Counted from the first letter of the stretch, positions 44,601 through 57,259 are shown. The stretch: DNA of 64,000 nucleotides from Pristionchus mayeri (GCA_036245805.1 BTRK01000005.1:19754984-19818983), one strand, 5' to 3'. The notes: generated from the letters alone by a model not told the origin. Numbers and translations: made by a program.

Positions 44601-47600
44601 TCTCCTCCTCCCCCCTTGCAGTCATCAGTGCGTGCCCCCCCCCCCTCTGCCTAGTGAGGATGACTGATCTCCTCCTCCCCCCTTGCAGTCATCAGTGCGT
44701 GCCCCCCCCCCCTCTGCCTAGTGAGGATGACTGATCTCCTCCTCCCCCCTTGCAGTCATCAGTGCGTGCCCCCCCCCCCTCTGCCTAGTGAGGATGACTG
44801 ATCTCCTCCTCCCCCCTTGCAGTCATCAGTGCGTGCCCCCCCCCCCCCTCTGCCTAGTGAGGATGACTGATCTCCTCCTCCCCCCTTGCAGTCATCAGTG
44901 CGTGCCCCCCCCCCCTCTGCCTAGTGAGGATGACTGATCTCCTCCTCCCCCCTTGCAGTCATCAGTGCGTGCCCCCCCCCCCTCTGCCTAGTGAGGATGA
45001 CTGATCTCCTCCTCCCCCCTTGCAGTCATCAGTGCGTGCCCCCCCCCCCTCTGCCTAGTGAGGATGACTGATCTCCTCCTCCCCCCTTGCAGTCATCAGT
45101 GCGTGCCCCCCCCCCTCTGCCTAGTGAGGATGACTGATCTCCTCCTCCCCCCTTGCAGTCATCAGTGCGTGCCCCCCCCCCCTCTGCCTAGTGAGGATGA
45201 CTGATCTCCTCCTCCCCCCTTGCAGTCATCAGTGCGTGCCCCCCCCTCTGCCTAGTGAGGATGACTGATCTCCTCCTCCCCCCTTGCAGTCATCAGTGCG
45301 TGCCCCCCCCCCTCTGCCTAGTGAGGATGACTGATCTCCTCCTCCCCCCTTGCAGTCATCAGTGCGTGCCCCCCCCCCCTCTGCCTAGTGAGGATGACTG
45401 ATCTCCTCCTCCCCCCTTGCAGTCATCAGTGCGTGCCCCCCCCCCCCTCTGCCTAGTGAGGATGACTGATCTCCTCCTCCCCCCTTGCAGTCATCAGTGC
45501 GTGCCCCCCCCTCTGCCTAGTGAGGATGACTGATCTCCTCCTCCCCCCTTGCAGTCATCAGTGCGTGCCCCCCCCCCTCTGCCTAGTGAGGATGACTGAT
45601 CTCCTCCTCCCCCCTTGCAGTCATCAGTGCGTGCCCCCCCCTCTGCCTAGTGAGGATGACTGATCTCCTCCTCCCCCCTTGCAGTCATCAGTGCGTGCCC
45701 CCCCCCCTCTGCCTAGTGAGGATGACTGATCTCCTCCTCCCCCCTTGCAGTCATCAGTGCGTGCCCCCCCCTCTGCCTAGTGAGGATGACTGATCTCCTT
45801 CTCCCCCCTTGCAGTCATCAGTGCGTGCTCGTCTCCTCCATCGTCTCCTTCCTCTCCTTCGAGCCTCGTCGATGACGATCGTCAAGAATGCTCTCTGTGC
45901 AGTGAGTGAAGTCGCCGCCAAGGATCCATTCACTGTCGTGGTTCGTTTCTCTTCTCATTCGGCCATTATCGTATTCACAAGTGTTTAGGTGTGTCGTGTC
46001 ATACTGTATGTACTTTATTCAAGTCAGCTAGTGATTTATTGATGCAGCAGAAGGAATTCACTTCTTCCCATTGCAATATATTAATGACCCTACTTGCAAG
46101 CTTATTTTGCAATTTTGCAGAAGTACATGGATAACATTGCGAAGGGATCACTGGAGAAACTGCAGCTGTCGAATGACAACGACATCCGGAGACCTGCCAA
46201 GGTACGCATTTCGCCTGCCCCTAGTTTGATGAACAGTTGACATATCTCACTTCCTGTTATAGAAATAATATTATTTTAATCAATTTATAAGCACTTTGAA
46301 CATTGAGATAATTGTGATTGTACAGGCAATTCTGTCTCGTATCTCATCGGGAGAGTACGGAGGAGGAGGAGGAGTGATGAGTAGAAGTGCCCATGTGGGC
46401 AATGGAAGAGGTGAGTCCACTATCGAATGATGAGGAGGGAGAGTCATGTCGGTTATTGTGATGGATTCCCCTTTGAGAAATGAGTGCCTCGATGCGGACT
46501 GATCGACTGCTCCCTCGACGATCTCCCTACTGCCCTCCCGTTGGAGGAGGAGTGCCCAATGGTGAGAGGGGGGAGATTAGATGGATCTCCATGGGATGGA
46601 GAGCAATGTAACTATTAGGCACGTAGATGTGGTAGTGTCGACTGATTTCCCTTGCAGGAGTGTCTCTGATGGAGGCTCCTATGTCGTCGTCTCATCGTGC
46701 CTCCTCCCTCCCTCGACACTTCAATGAAGGAGTCAGAGGAGGAGGAGGGATGAGCAGCAGTCTCTACGGGGGAGGAGGGGGAGGGACAGGGACAGGGGGA
46801 CAGTACACGTGAGTTCATTCTTATTCAGACCGTTTATTATAAGTTCGGTCTTTTTGGTGGCCATCAATGTCATTGTTGCACTTTGAATGTATGCCACTGT
46901 CATTGGAAACGACTGAAAAGAATGGAGGAGGATCGTTGTAACTACTTTCCTTTGCAGTATGGGTTCTCCCTCTCCTCTCTACGGCAACATGGACACCATC
47001 CGTGCAGCAGCTCAGCAGCAGGCGCAGCAACAACAGTCGATGCACGTGCAGCAGAGGAGACAGATACAGCTGCAGCAGCAGCAAGCCCCACCCAACTACG
47101 GCTGCCCACCCCCTCATCCTATCCCTGAGGGATTCCCGATTGCAACAACCTTCGCCCCGCCCCCTGGGATGGCTCCGCCCCATTCCTTCCCTTCGACATC
47201 CTTCGCCCCGCCCCCTTTCTCGATAGGAGGAACAACTGCGAATGGGGGTGGAGGACAAGAAGAAGAAGTATTGGGAGCGAATGGACCTCCCACACTGGAA
47301 GTGGAGAGAGAGAGAGAGGGAGAAGGAGGAGAGGAATACGACTATGATGATGAAGACGATGAGTTGAGTACACAGGTGAGGAGAGAAGGAGAGAGGGAAG
47401 GGAAGAGAGTCTCTTCCAGGTCACTCGATCTGGCAGTATGGAGAACATCGACGACGACGGATTATCACACGTATCTATTTTTAATTAAAATATTTAATTG
47501 TTTATGTTTTGAAAAATATGAATTTATTGCACTGCATCTGAATAATGGAAGTATGAGGTACATCTCATGACTCCTCTTTGCAGGACATCTCTGGCTTCCA

Positions 47601-50600
47601 ATCCAATGTGGAGACTGCTAACAATTCGTGTCGACTCTCGCCCATATCCTACTCTGATCTCCCCGATTCACCCACCCAATGTGCAGCACTCAGAGATAAC
47701 ACTGTGCAGGTAGGGAGAGGGAGAGGGAGTAGGAGAGAAGGGAATACTCCATTCCAGTTGTCCCTTCCCTCATTCCCCATCCCCTCTTCAACCCTCGTGC
47801 CCACGATGCCCTTCGGGACGGGACCCCATTCGTCTTCTGATGGATCCTCCGGAGGTCTCTCCTCATCGCACACCCACTCTTCCCACACCACACCACACGC
47901 GACGAGTGCAGAACAGACGCCGACGTATTCCTCCCTCAACGCCCACTACACCTACGGTAGGCACATATGATACCGTACCCTGTGAGAGGACTAAGTAATA
48001 TATAATATGATTATTAATTACCTCTGTTTCTAGCTAGTTTCCCAAACTATTGAAATATTGATAATGCTGAACAGTTTGTGTGATAATATGAATAACGCTT
48101 GTGATACTCGTAATATTGCTGTCTGATCTCTCTTCTACTTGGTCTACTCTTTCTGTTGAATGCGTGACTCTAGTCTATTTCTGATAAATGAGTATTGTCC
48201 ATTGTGTGGTGTGATTGGTGCAGGGAGTGTGACGTGCAAAGAATAAGTTGAATTACATCGTAGACACACAAGACACACAACTGTACTGCTTCCATTATTA
48301 TGCGATCAGGGAGAGATTCTGTGAGAAAGAAGGGTGGAGTCATATGTCTGTCCATGCTTGATAACGAGACGTCGATGATCCAACAATCGAAGTTATTGTA
48401 GATTCACCTCGATTTGGCGCTCTTCGAATCGCAGCTGAAGACTCCGCCCCCTCGACCAGCCATGGTGAGGATTACGGTAGTTACATCGATAGATCAATGA
48501 GTCTACTGTGTGTAGGAATACGGTGGTGATGAGGTTTTTTTCAGAAGTAGAAGAGAGGAGCGAAGATGATGATGATGACTACGGTGTGTATGAAGAAGAT
48601 ATTCTCGATCGATCGATTCAAGAAGCTCTCCTCCAGAGGGAAGAGAAGAGAGACGTGAGAGAAGGGAGGGGAGAGTGGGAAGACAATGAATGCATTCAGC
48701 ATCTCAATTCGTTCCTTCTTGGTTCGATCTCCTCTGCTCTTCCTCCTGATCGATCCCCCTCGAAGAGCAGTCGATACTCCAATACAAGCACTCTCAAGGA
48801 GGGTCAGTTCTCTTTCTTCTCTCGATTAGATAAGACTATGCAGTGGGTCCCTACCGCCTCTCTAATCAAATTTTGAAGTTTTAATTACATAACTCAATTA
48901 ATTTTGGTTAAAAAACTTCGCTCTTTTCACGCTCTTTAACATTAAAAAAAAGAGCGAAGCTTTTTAACCAAAATTAATTGAGTTATGTAATTAAAACTTC
49001 AAAATTTGATTAGAGAGGCGGGTACTGCCAGGGGCAGAGAGGGGACGTTTTGGTATGGACCCCTATGCAGTATATGCACAACTGTTTGGAAATATTAATA
49101 TGATGGTTGTAGATGATCTCTTGGCGGCTGCGATTGAGTCTGCGATGCCCAAAGTGAGTGGAGAAGAAGGAAGGGGAAGATGATTTCTTCCTCTTCAGAT
49201 TGGATCTCTCTCTTCACCCCGTGGAACACTGATGCAACTGCCAAAAAACGGGGTTGCCCGGTGGTCGACGACGACGACCACTGAAGGGCAGAAGATGTCG
49301 GAGAGAGGAGAGAGAGGAGAGGGGAGAAAGGAGGAGGAAGAGAGTGAGGAGGTCAGATCTACCCTCTTATGGAGTGTGGTAGGAAGTTGCTGTGAAGGAG
49401 AATGAAGTAGTTCCGTTCTTCTTTTCCCCATCTCCTTCGTTGTTCAGAGTGACGAGGAGGGCGGTCCCATGGGTGGATCTCTCGTTGGCACCATGCCAAG
49501 AGACGTCGAGGAGGAGATGGAAGCTGAACGAATTGCCATTGACTGCAGTAGTCTCAAGAGGTATGAGCACTCCCCCTCTGGCACTCTGCCAATTCCATTC
49601 TCTCTACAGGAAGCCCCGCCCTCCGCGCACTTCGCTCCTCCCTCGTCAGATGGCCACGCCCACTTCGACAAGGACGACGAGACAGGCTACGCCTACTTCC
49701 AATGGTCGTCCCTCGCCCCGCCCCTCGTCGATTGGGAGGCCTCGCCCCCTCACATCGACCCCCGCCAGTTCGAAGAGTCGATTGAGCAAGTGAGAGATTA
49801 GCCCCGGCGCGAAGCGCCGGGGCAATTTTGGCCGGGAAACGAGAGATTCCCACAGTCGGAAAGGTTCCTGAGAGGGTAGGGTATCGACTACCGTTCAAAC
49901 TCAAATCCAAGTATCCAGCTTTTGGGGATCTTCTGCGCGAGCATAGGGGATGCCAATTCCAAAATTTCAAGTCTCTATCACAACCGGAAGTGCCTCAGGC
50001 TGACTCCGATTTTTGTCGGTTTCGCGATGCCCCGGTTTTTTGAGTTAGGGGCGCGAGCATCGTAGAGAGACGTGCTATAGCTCATTTGAAAGAGCGCACA
50101 CGATTGCCCGCCTAGAGACTTTTCGGAATTGTTAAATTCCTTCTGCAGAGGTGCGAAAATCGCCTCCAAAGTTCGAAATTTTGACCTCTTGTGCAGTCTC
50201 CCCACACTTTCGGTTATCCAAGCTCTCAATGGAAAATCCAAGTTCCTACCGGCCTACTGTAGACTAATATTGACACGGCGAATCCAATGAGCTTATTATC
50301 GAAAAGATTGGTTTCCATCTGTAGGTGCTACCACCTATCAAACATTTTCCCGCGCGAATTTATCCCTCTGCCTCCTCCTCCTCTCTCCCTCCCCCGCGCC
50401 TCACTCTTGGAAAGATCAACGGTCGTAAACACTGCGAGTCGTCTCAAGTTGTCAACAACGTTCGGGAACGATATACAAATTCGAAGCTAGGGTTATACGA
50501 GCATCATATTTGGAATCACCATGTTAAATAACCCACGGCGGCATGGTTTGTTGGGGTCGAACGGGTACTTTCAGTTTTGTTCTTTTGAACCCTCTAGGTG

Positions 50601-51824
50601 AAGAGAGGGAGGATGAGGGAGTTGAAAGCTTCCAACCTGTGTTACATTACAATTGCCCAATTTGAGAACATCTAATCAGAAGGTGTAATCATACTAGCCA
50701 TTGCCAACTATCTTGAATACGATATCGTCGATTCTCGACGGTGTGGACCGTGGCATCCAAAATCGATGAATTATAGGGGAGGAGGATAATACAATTATCT
50801 TAACAGATTTTGACCACGAGAAATAACAATAAAGCCCCTGGTTTTCCAATACCTTCCCATCACGATCCGTTCAAGGCTTGTAAGCAGAAATCGCTAATCA
50901 CGAAAATAAATCAATCGCTCCGCATCAATAAAAGTCCCGAGATCCACCTTCCGTGGGAAGGTGGCGTATCCTGTCTTTGCAAGCAAAGTCAACAGCTGAG
51001 TGATTTTTGGCGAAATATCAACTCAATGAAAGAAGTGAGATCCTACTACCCGAAAAAATCAGTTCAATAAAAGTCCCGGGATCAACAGCCAAAATTCTCT
51101 CAATATTTTTCACAATCTCTGTTACAATGTTATGATAAGAATTAATAACAAAATAATGCAGATTAATTATTTTTATGAGTAAATATTATTTCTTCGTGAA
51201 ATTTCAGAAAATAGTGAGAGAATTTTGGCTGTTGATCCCGAGACTTTTATTGAACTGATTTTTTTGGGTAGTATGATCTCACTTCTTTCATTGAGTTGAT
51301 ATTTCGCCAAAATTCACTCAGCTGTTGACTTTGCTTGCAAAGACAGGATACGCCACCTTCCCACGGACGGTGGATCCCTTTTCCCCTTCTCTTCACATAG
51401 TATTTCACTATCTTTATCTGCAGATTTCCATCGACTCCTCGAGTCTCAGCAGTTACTCTATCGGGAACCCCAAACGGGAACTCCCATCCGGAAGCCACGC
51501 CCCCTCCAACTACCAATGGGAGGGCGACCCCGACCTCTACTAGCTCCGCCTCCCTCCAGGCGACGTCATCTTCGACATCATCGACGATGAGTCGACTGAA
51601 GAAGCCGACAGCGTCAGCAGTCGTTCCCCCCTACAACTACCAGATACCCAAGGTGAGAGGAGGAATGAAGGTAACGAAGAATCAGGAAGAAGAGAGCAAT
51701 GAGAAATAGGCAGAGAAAGATTGAGTGAGGAATGGATTGATTGCAGTCTTCTCCCCGATTCGAGAAGGAAGGAAAGGAAGGAGAGAAGAGTGCCAATGGA
51801 CAGATGCTTGTTACGACTGTATAA
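41674..51824 (+). CDS. apr-1: APC homologue (APR-1): armadillo, SAMP, basic region, PDZ ligand
   Basis: Adenomatous polyposis coli-related scaffold of the Wnt/beta-catenin destruction complex and cortical microtubules. Exons from 41674 encode armadillo repeats closely like APC (TNLTFGSPPMKRLV, SNLLRNVSWP, KSTLSAIWNIVGSG, STGILKYASAELV, SSMTIVKNALCAVSEVAAKD). A Gln-rich segment (46957-47070) and an acidic region with RSGSMENIDDDG follow. EEDILDRSIQEAL (48588-48630) and DDLLAAAIESAMP (49114-49152) are SAMP-type Axin-binding motifs. A Ser/Pro/Thr/Arg-rich basic region spans exons 49602-49789 and 51423-51656. VPPYNYQIPKSSPR precedes the C terminus GQMLVTTV (TAA 51822-51824), matching the conserved APC ending VTSV, a class I PDZ ligand. 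Exon phases across 49448-51824 agree. Introns contain a splice-acceptor minisatellite (43564-45820), two palindromic MITEs and a Helitron end. The true start lies upstream of 41674. Confidence 0.92.
43564..45820 (+). repeat. Minisatellite that copies the apr-1 intron-exon junction
   Basis: About 33 tandem units of roughly 66-67 bp (64-70, varying with the length of a C run). Each unit reads CCTCTGCCTAGTGAGGATGA, then CTGATCTCCTCCTCCCCCCT, then TGCAG|TCATCAGTGCGTGC and a run of 7-13 C. The TGCAG|TCATCAGTGCGTGC block is exactly the end of the intron plus the first 14 nt of the next apr-1 exon, which continues only after the last unit (TCATCAGTGCGTGCTCGTCT at about 45811). The first unit (43564-43617) differs slightly (CCTAATGAGG, CTCCCTCCTTGCAG). 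Every unit thus carries branch-site-like CTGAT, a polypyrimidine tract and an AG acceptor. Confidence 0.97.
48854..49021. mobile_element. 168-bp palindromic element in apr-1 intron
   Basis: Perfectly or nearly perfectly inverted arms of about 74 bp (48854-48927 and 48947-49021) around a 20-nt loop. The outer ends are CCGCCTCTCTAATCAAATTT. AT-rich, no coding capacity. Likely a small MITE or a recent fold-back duplication. Confidence 0.9.
49798..50260 (-). mobile_element. Helitron 3' terminus (element extent uncertain)
   Basis: On the minus strand the sequence ends with a strong hairpin (CCCCGGCGC TTC GCGCCGGGG) followed immediately by CTAA and then T, the signature 3' end of Helitrons (hairpin, CTRR, insertion before T). 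The terminus is at 49798, just 8 bp inside the apr-1 intron donor at 49790. The 5' end (TC on the minus strand, so to the right on the plus strand) could not be located. The end given here is only the limit of sequence that looks distinct from host exons. Confidence 0.6.
50938..51380. mobile_element. Foldback MITE in apr-1 intron
   Basis: Inverted arms of about 165 bp (about 50938-51105 and 51205-51380). Shared blocks are GGGAAGGTGGCGTATCCTGT, GCAAGCAAAGTCAACAGCTG and TGAACTGATTTTTT, with an AT-rich loop of about 100 bp. The right arm ends 43 nt before the next apr-1 exon (51423). Confidence 0.88.
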
Positions 51825-52530
51825 GGATCTTCCCCTCCCACCCCCTCCTCTCTTCTCCCTTCCTCTCCTACATTTCATTTTTTTTGCTGAATTCATTTTT
51901 CCGTTACTTGCTCTCCTAGGTTTTTTCATTCATTGTTCATATAGTTCTTTCAGTTTTTTTGCTCGTAGTTAATCGATTTTAAAATAGGCATTTTTCTTGC
52001 TACAGTATCCAGCAATACAGTGTACGATTCCAATCATCATCCATTCGCATTTCGATTGCCTTGACCTACCATAGGTGCTAATTATCGAATAAATTCGCTC
52101 ACAACTTAACCCATTCTGCTTTGCTCATTTACTTCTTTTCACGAGTTACTAGCGCAAATAAACTTCATCATAATACCTTTTTACAACGGGAGATTGAGAA
52201 TCGCTATTGTTCTTTGATCTTTTCCTATCACTTTCTGCGACTTTCATCAAACTGACTCATTCTGTTTGTTTCCCTGTCGAGGAGTCACTTGTGGGATGGA
52301 CGCCAATGGAAAATGAATGGGAGGCAGCTGGATATACATTACTAAGTGTATTTAGAGTGAGGGAGGTAGAGTTCACGTAAGCTCCGCCCCCTACTTTTCC
52401 CTACCCCCTCCTCTCTCTCATTTCGTCTCCTCTCCCTTACTCTCTTCTGTTTGTGGATGATGCCTATGGCACACTGAAGCTCTCTCTCTCTCCAAATCGG
52501 CACAACTATTCTTGACCTACCTGATCAATA
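51825..52530. other. apr-1 3' UTR and spacer to lev-10-like gene
   Basis: No exon recognised. AATAAA at 52088-52093 may end apr-1. A CCGCCCCC-rich segment (52383-52410) precedes the signal-peptide exon of the next gene. Confidence 0.5.
52088..52093 (+). terminator. apr-1 polyadenylation signal
   Basis: AATAAA about 265 nt downstream of the stop at 51824. Confidence 0.45.
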
Positions 52531-55500
52531 ATGGGGTACCATACTCATTTGGTACTCCTATCAGTGGTCTTAGTCTTCTCAGAAGCATCCAGTCCCACGA
52601 AAGGTGATTTACACCCTCATTTCAAGACTCATTCGATAAGGTTTCGTTGATCCTCTGATTCTGCATGACAATTCATCATTGCGCCTTACTTTCTGTAATC
52701 TCGTCCTTGGCTAACAATTCCTCTTGTTCTCCTTACCTTCTTTCTGTTCCACCCTACGACCCCCCTCTCTCTTCCCTCTCCCTCTTCCCTCTCCCTTTAA
52801 TCGGAAACGTACAAGTATAGTCACTAATGGCGACGCATCACCATTAGCACTGAACTGCCTCTCCCCTCCTCTCCTCTTCTTCTCTCTCTCGATTCTTGAG
52901 TCTCTCTCTAGGTGTGCATCTCTATCTCGCAAGAGTCTCTTCAACTACTGCCCCTAATTGGCCCGATCTCCTCTATTGCATAGTGATGACGACGTGTTTG
53001 ACTGCTCCCTCTTCTTCCCCTGATAATACCTAGTCTGCTGCATATTGATTACTCATAAGAAGAGGGGGATCGCTCGACCCAACAGTACGCGTATAATAGA
53101 TTGCATGGATTTCCGTAAATTTGGCTCACTCAGCCACCTGGTGTATGGTATCCCCTTGGGGTGTACATATTGGGTAGTGGCTGGTACTGTTACGCAGATG
53201 GCTTGAAGGAGAAGGGGACAAAGGGGATCGAACCCATAACTGACCCATTCTCGTGTGACGGTCACTGTAGTTTTGCACCTCTGAAGTAGTCCGAGGGGGT
53301 GTTGAAATGGGGCGATGGATTGAGAGATGGAGAAGGGATCTAAGAAGGAGAGGACAATGGAGAGGGATGAGTGTACTGAGGGCGAGAAGGGTAATTAGGG
53401 AGGAAGTGATGGTTGAATGGAAAGAGAGAAGAGAATACTCGAGAACTCGATTCACACCTGGGTCAGTCGAAGAATCAACTGGGAAGAGAAGAGAAGATAC
53501 ATGGGAACCGAAGGGAGATCCGAGTTGACCATGATTGATCTAGACACATTCGAAGAAGCATCGGAGGAAGACAAAGACCGCTTCTGCAGGATCTCCCTTT
53601 GTGATCTCTTCATCTGAGATTCGATGAGATGGTGTAGAATGGATCTCCAGTTATCGGGTGGATATGGATGAGCAGTGGTCTCCTCTTCTCTCCTTTCCTT
53701 TCCTCACTTTCTCCACTATTTGCAATTGTGCCTCGTCTTAGAAGTTAGAAGGGGCTTCCCAGTGTATTCCCGAGAGAAGGAGTAGTTCCCTCTCTCGGGA
53801 TATCGAGGTCATAATATGTTTGAGGTTAGATAAACAAGACAAGACTCTCCTTTGATCTCCCCTCTCTCCAACTAGTTTCCACTCTAGAATCTGGAGTGAT
53901 CAGGCTAGCAGGCACTGTTTGACTACGATGCCAAAGTTCAGCTGCGCCCTTCATAATTTGTAATCGGATTGGGTGCATGTGAATGATCTCCTCGATTACC
54001 ACACTCTCTCGTCAGTCAGAGAAAGTGAGAGGATGTGGAGAGAGTGGGAGGGAAGGAGGGAGAGGGACGACCTGCTGGGACCACTGATACTACCCTTGTT
54101 GTTGAACACCCACGGTTATTGTCGTTGTCCCCCTAGGGGGTGAATAGGAGAGGGGTCTGGAGAAGAGAGAGGAGATTGATTATGAATAACTATTGAAGTG
54201 GAGAGATTGAAATGGGGGGGAACTGATTCGTGATGATAAGAGGGGGACATCTGTAGTTTCGTGAACGTTGCAAGCTCTCCCCTCCTTCTCATCCCTCTTC
54301 TCTCCTTCTTCCTCCGAAATAGTGCTAACACACGTCAAGACACACGAGTAAGCACACAAAACGAGAGAATGGGCATGTAAAAGAAGAGGAAGAAATGCAG
54401 TGTGTTAACCATTTCAGTGCCCATCAGGACTGTCCCCGTGTGTGGACAACTCATTGAAGAAGACCGAGAAGAAAGATCATCCAGTCAGGTTCGAACTTTA
54501 TTCGCTGTACCTACGAATCAATAGAGTGACTACAGTATTTTCTCTTTCAGTCGTCGCGGGACCACATTGTAGCTCTTCCATCGATGGGAGACTCCCTAGC
54601 TGTCTCTTTACCTTCTAATAGATCAGGTAGGATGGGAAGAGTCTTTCTTAGAGTATCTCCTTCCTTGAGATGATTCTCTCCGATGTTCTCTCTTCATTCA
54701 ATCTTGTCCTTCGTGTCTCATCTCCATCGATCTGGGAGCGAATCTCTCCATTCTCTCCCGAGATCAGCCTGTGCCTGTCAGTGAGAATCATCAGGATCTT
54801 ATGGAGGCCTAGTGTAGAAAGAAGCATCGTCAAAGTATATTCTACTTGAAAGTTCATTGCCATCTCGGCAGTTCCTGCTTGGGAGTCTCATCTATTCATC
54901 CACGCACTCGATCATATTTGCCCTCCCCTTCAACTTCTCGTGATCTCAACGCGGAAAAAAGTTTCTGCCCCCTACTTTTGGAGAGAGACGAGGGATAATG
55001 GGAAATGAAGAGAGAGCAGAGAGGAGAGAGGGAGAAAATACAGAGAAGAGAGGGTAGATCACTCTGTTTGCGCTCTTACTCTACTCCGTGGGGCAGAAAC
55101 ACGATACTCTGAGGGAGAATATTGATTAGGGGGGATGAAGGGAGCAACGAAGCTGGAAGAGATCAAAGATCATTTCAGCCTCCCGCTTGTCTGGATGGAA
55201 GAATGGAAGAGGCTTGCTTCGCTCTCAATTTCGTCGAGGATTCATCAGATTCTCCATCTTCCTTTTATCGATCGATTGCCATCTGGAGTCTACTGAATGA
55301 CGATGAGACGAGAGTGAGAATTAACAGAGCAGATGAAGACTTCCACGAGTTGATAATCCTTACTAACCTTCCAAGGGGAAAGCGGGGCTTTGTTCGTGAA
55401 CTGGTTCAGAGAAAAATTGAAATTTTTTTCACAATTGTATCTAATTCGTTATATTTCAGTTCGTTTCTTCTGGAAGTTCAGTGAGAATCGTCCTCGAATT

Positions 55501-57218
55501 GTGGGCGATCGAGAAAGAGAAAATACTCCCCAATTTCATCGATGTTCGTTTGTAGAATCGAAAGAATTCAATGACCTCTTCCAAATGATGAAATCTTCCT
55601 TTCAGAATCTCTTTCCACTCCATATTAAAATCCTGAACAACACGGAGATTCTGGAGGGTTTTCTCGGCAATTCGAATCTCACTACGAACAACCACATCCA
55701 ATCCCCGAGGTCAGGCTTCTCTTCCTTATTCGTCGTCCGTGCAACTAAAGATTCAGATACCCGTCAGCCTATCCTCGCGACGTCGAGAAGACGTTTCTCC
55801 TCCAGAATTCAGACGCTAACGGAGTCGTCAGAATCTCCTTCGATGACTTCAACATCGACAATCAATCGGAACTAGAAGTGAGAACTCTCCTCCTGAATAG
55901 GAATGAGGAAGAATGGGATGGGAGCAGGTCGTGGACTCGGATGGTTCTCTTCTCTTCTCCTCTCGAATTCACTTCCGTCGTCCTCCATCGATGGAAAGCA
56001 GTGGGAATACGATGAGTGTGCATCTCAAGGCAAATGGATTCACCCAGGAGGTAATATATCCACTCCAGACATCCTACTACCTACACCTTCCATTTACCGA
56101 CACCTCCTTTGCAATAGACGAATTAGAGATGAATGATCATTTCCAGATTGGATTCCGGGCGAAGTACGAATTCACGAAGGAGATTCAATGGTCGGAGATG
56201 CCAAGTGATGAGTGTACGTCATTATTAAAATTCCACAGTGGGCAGTAAGATGGCCGAGATGTTTGACTCTTTCCCTGCAACCCCTCCTCCCTTCCTCCTT
56301 CCTCCATATCTTGTGAATGGAAGATCAAAAAGAGGAACAAAGAAAGAAAGAAACAGATTAGAACAGAGGAATGAAGTATGGGAATGGATTCATTCCAGTG
56401 TGCGATCTGACATTGGATGGCTTCGGTGGATCGATCTCTCTCGATGGGAGGACTGATCTACTCGACAAGGACATCGATTGTGTCTTCGTAGTGCAGAGGA
56501 GGAATTCACTCGTGGGAAGGAACTACGATCGACTCTTCCTTAGAGTGAGAGATCACCTTCTACTCTTGCATCTCGATGTTCTTCCCTCATCAGGTGGACG
56601 AATTTCGACTGCACGGGGATCATCTGAGTGTGGAAGTGAGAGAGGGATCATTCTCAACGGGAGATCATCTCATCAGTCTATACGATGCACAACAGACTGA
56701 TGAACTACTCGCAAAGCAACCCAAGTGAGAGCCACTTCTCAATGAACATGTAGAGTCAACTGGAGTCCTACGATGCTTCGTATTCAATATCCCCCAACAT
56801 TTCCTAATATTGAAGAAGCGGCTTCATAGACTCTTCGGACGATCCGGCATTCTACATTCGTCTTAAAGGTCTCCTCAAATCAACGTGTGTATTTCTGCTC
56901 ATTCTACATTCTTTCCGAAAATATCTTCCATAGAGTGAAGATTCAATCCTGCAGTCTATGATCATTCTCTTCGTTCTCATTCTCTTCCCCTTCAGAGTTG
57001 GTTTCCATCTCTCATATTCTTTCTTCTATCGATGGTCGGGGCCAATATGTCCGGGTTCCCTCGAGTTCCGCTGTACGAATCAGCGATGCATCAAGGTATA
57101 GAATACTGTAGCTAGTTCGATGGGTCAAACCCGTGATTCGCAGGCATCTCTCCACTGTGATGGAATCGATAACTGCGGAGATGGATCGGATGAGGTGAGT
57201 GGAGAGATGAATGCTTCT

Positions 57219-57259
<41 letters not shown>

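Noticed and set aside
51423..51543. apr-1 ending at TAG 51541-51543 (WEGDPDLY)
   Set aside because: Requires a phase different from the one set by the preceding exon pair (49448-49560 into 49602); the alternative frame leads to the conserved LVTTV tail.
53190..53285. Possible tRNA or tRNA-derived repeat on the minus strand (GGGTTCGATCCCC with a GTC-like loop)
   Set aside because: No acceptor stem or consistent cloverleaf could be formed; only a B-box-like block is present.
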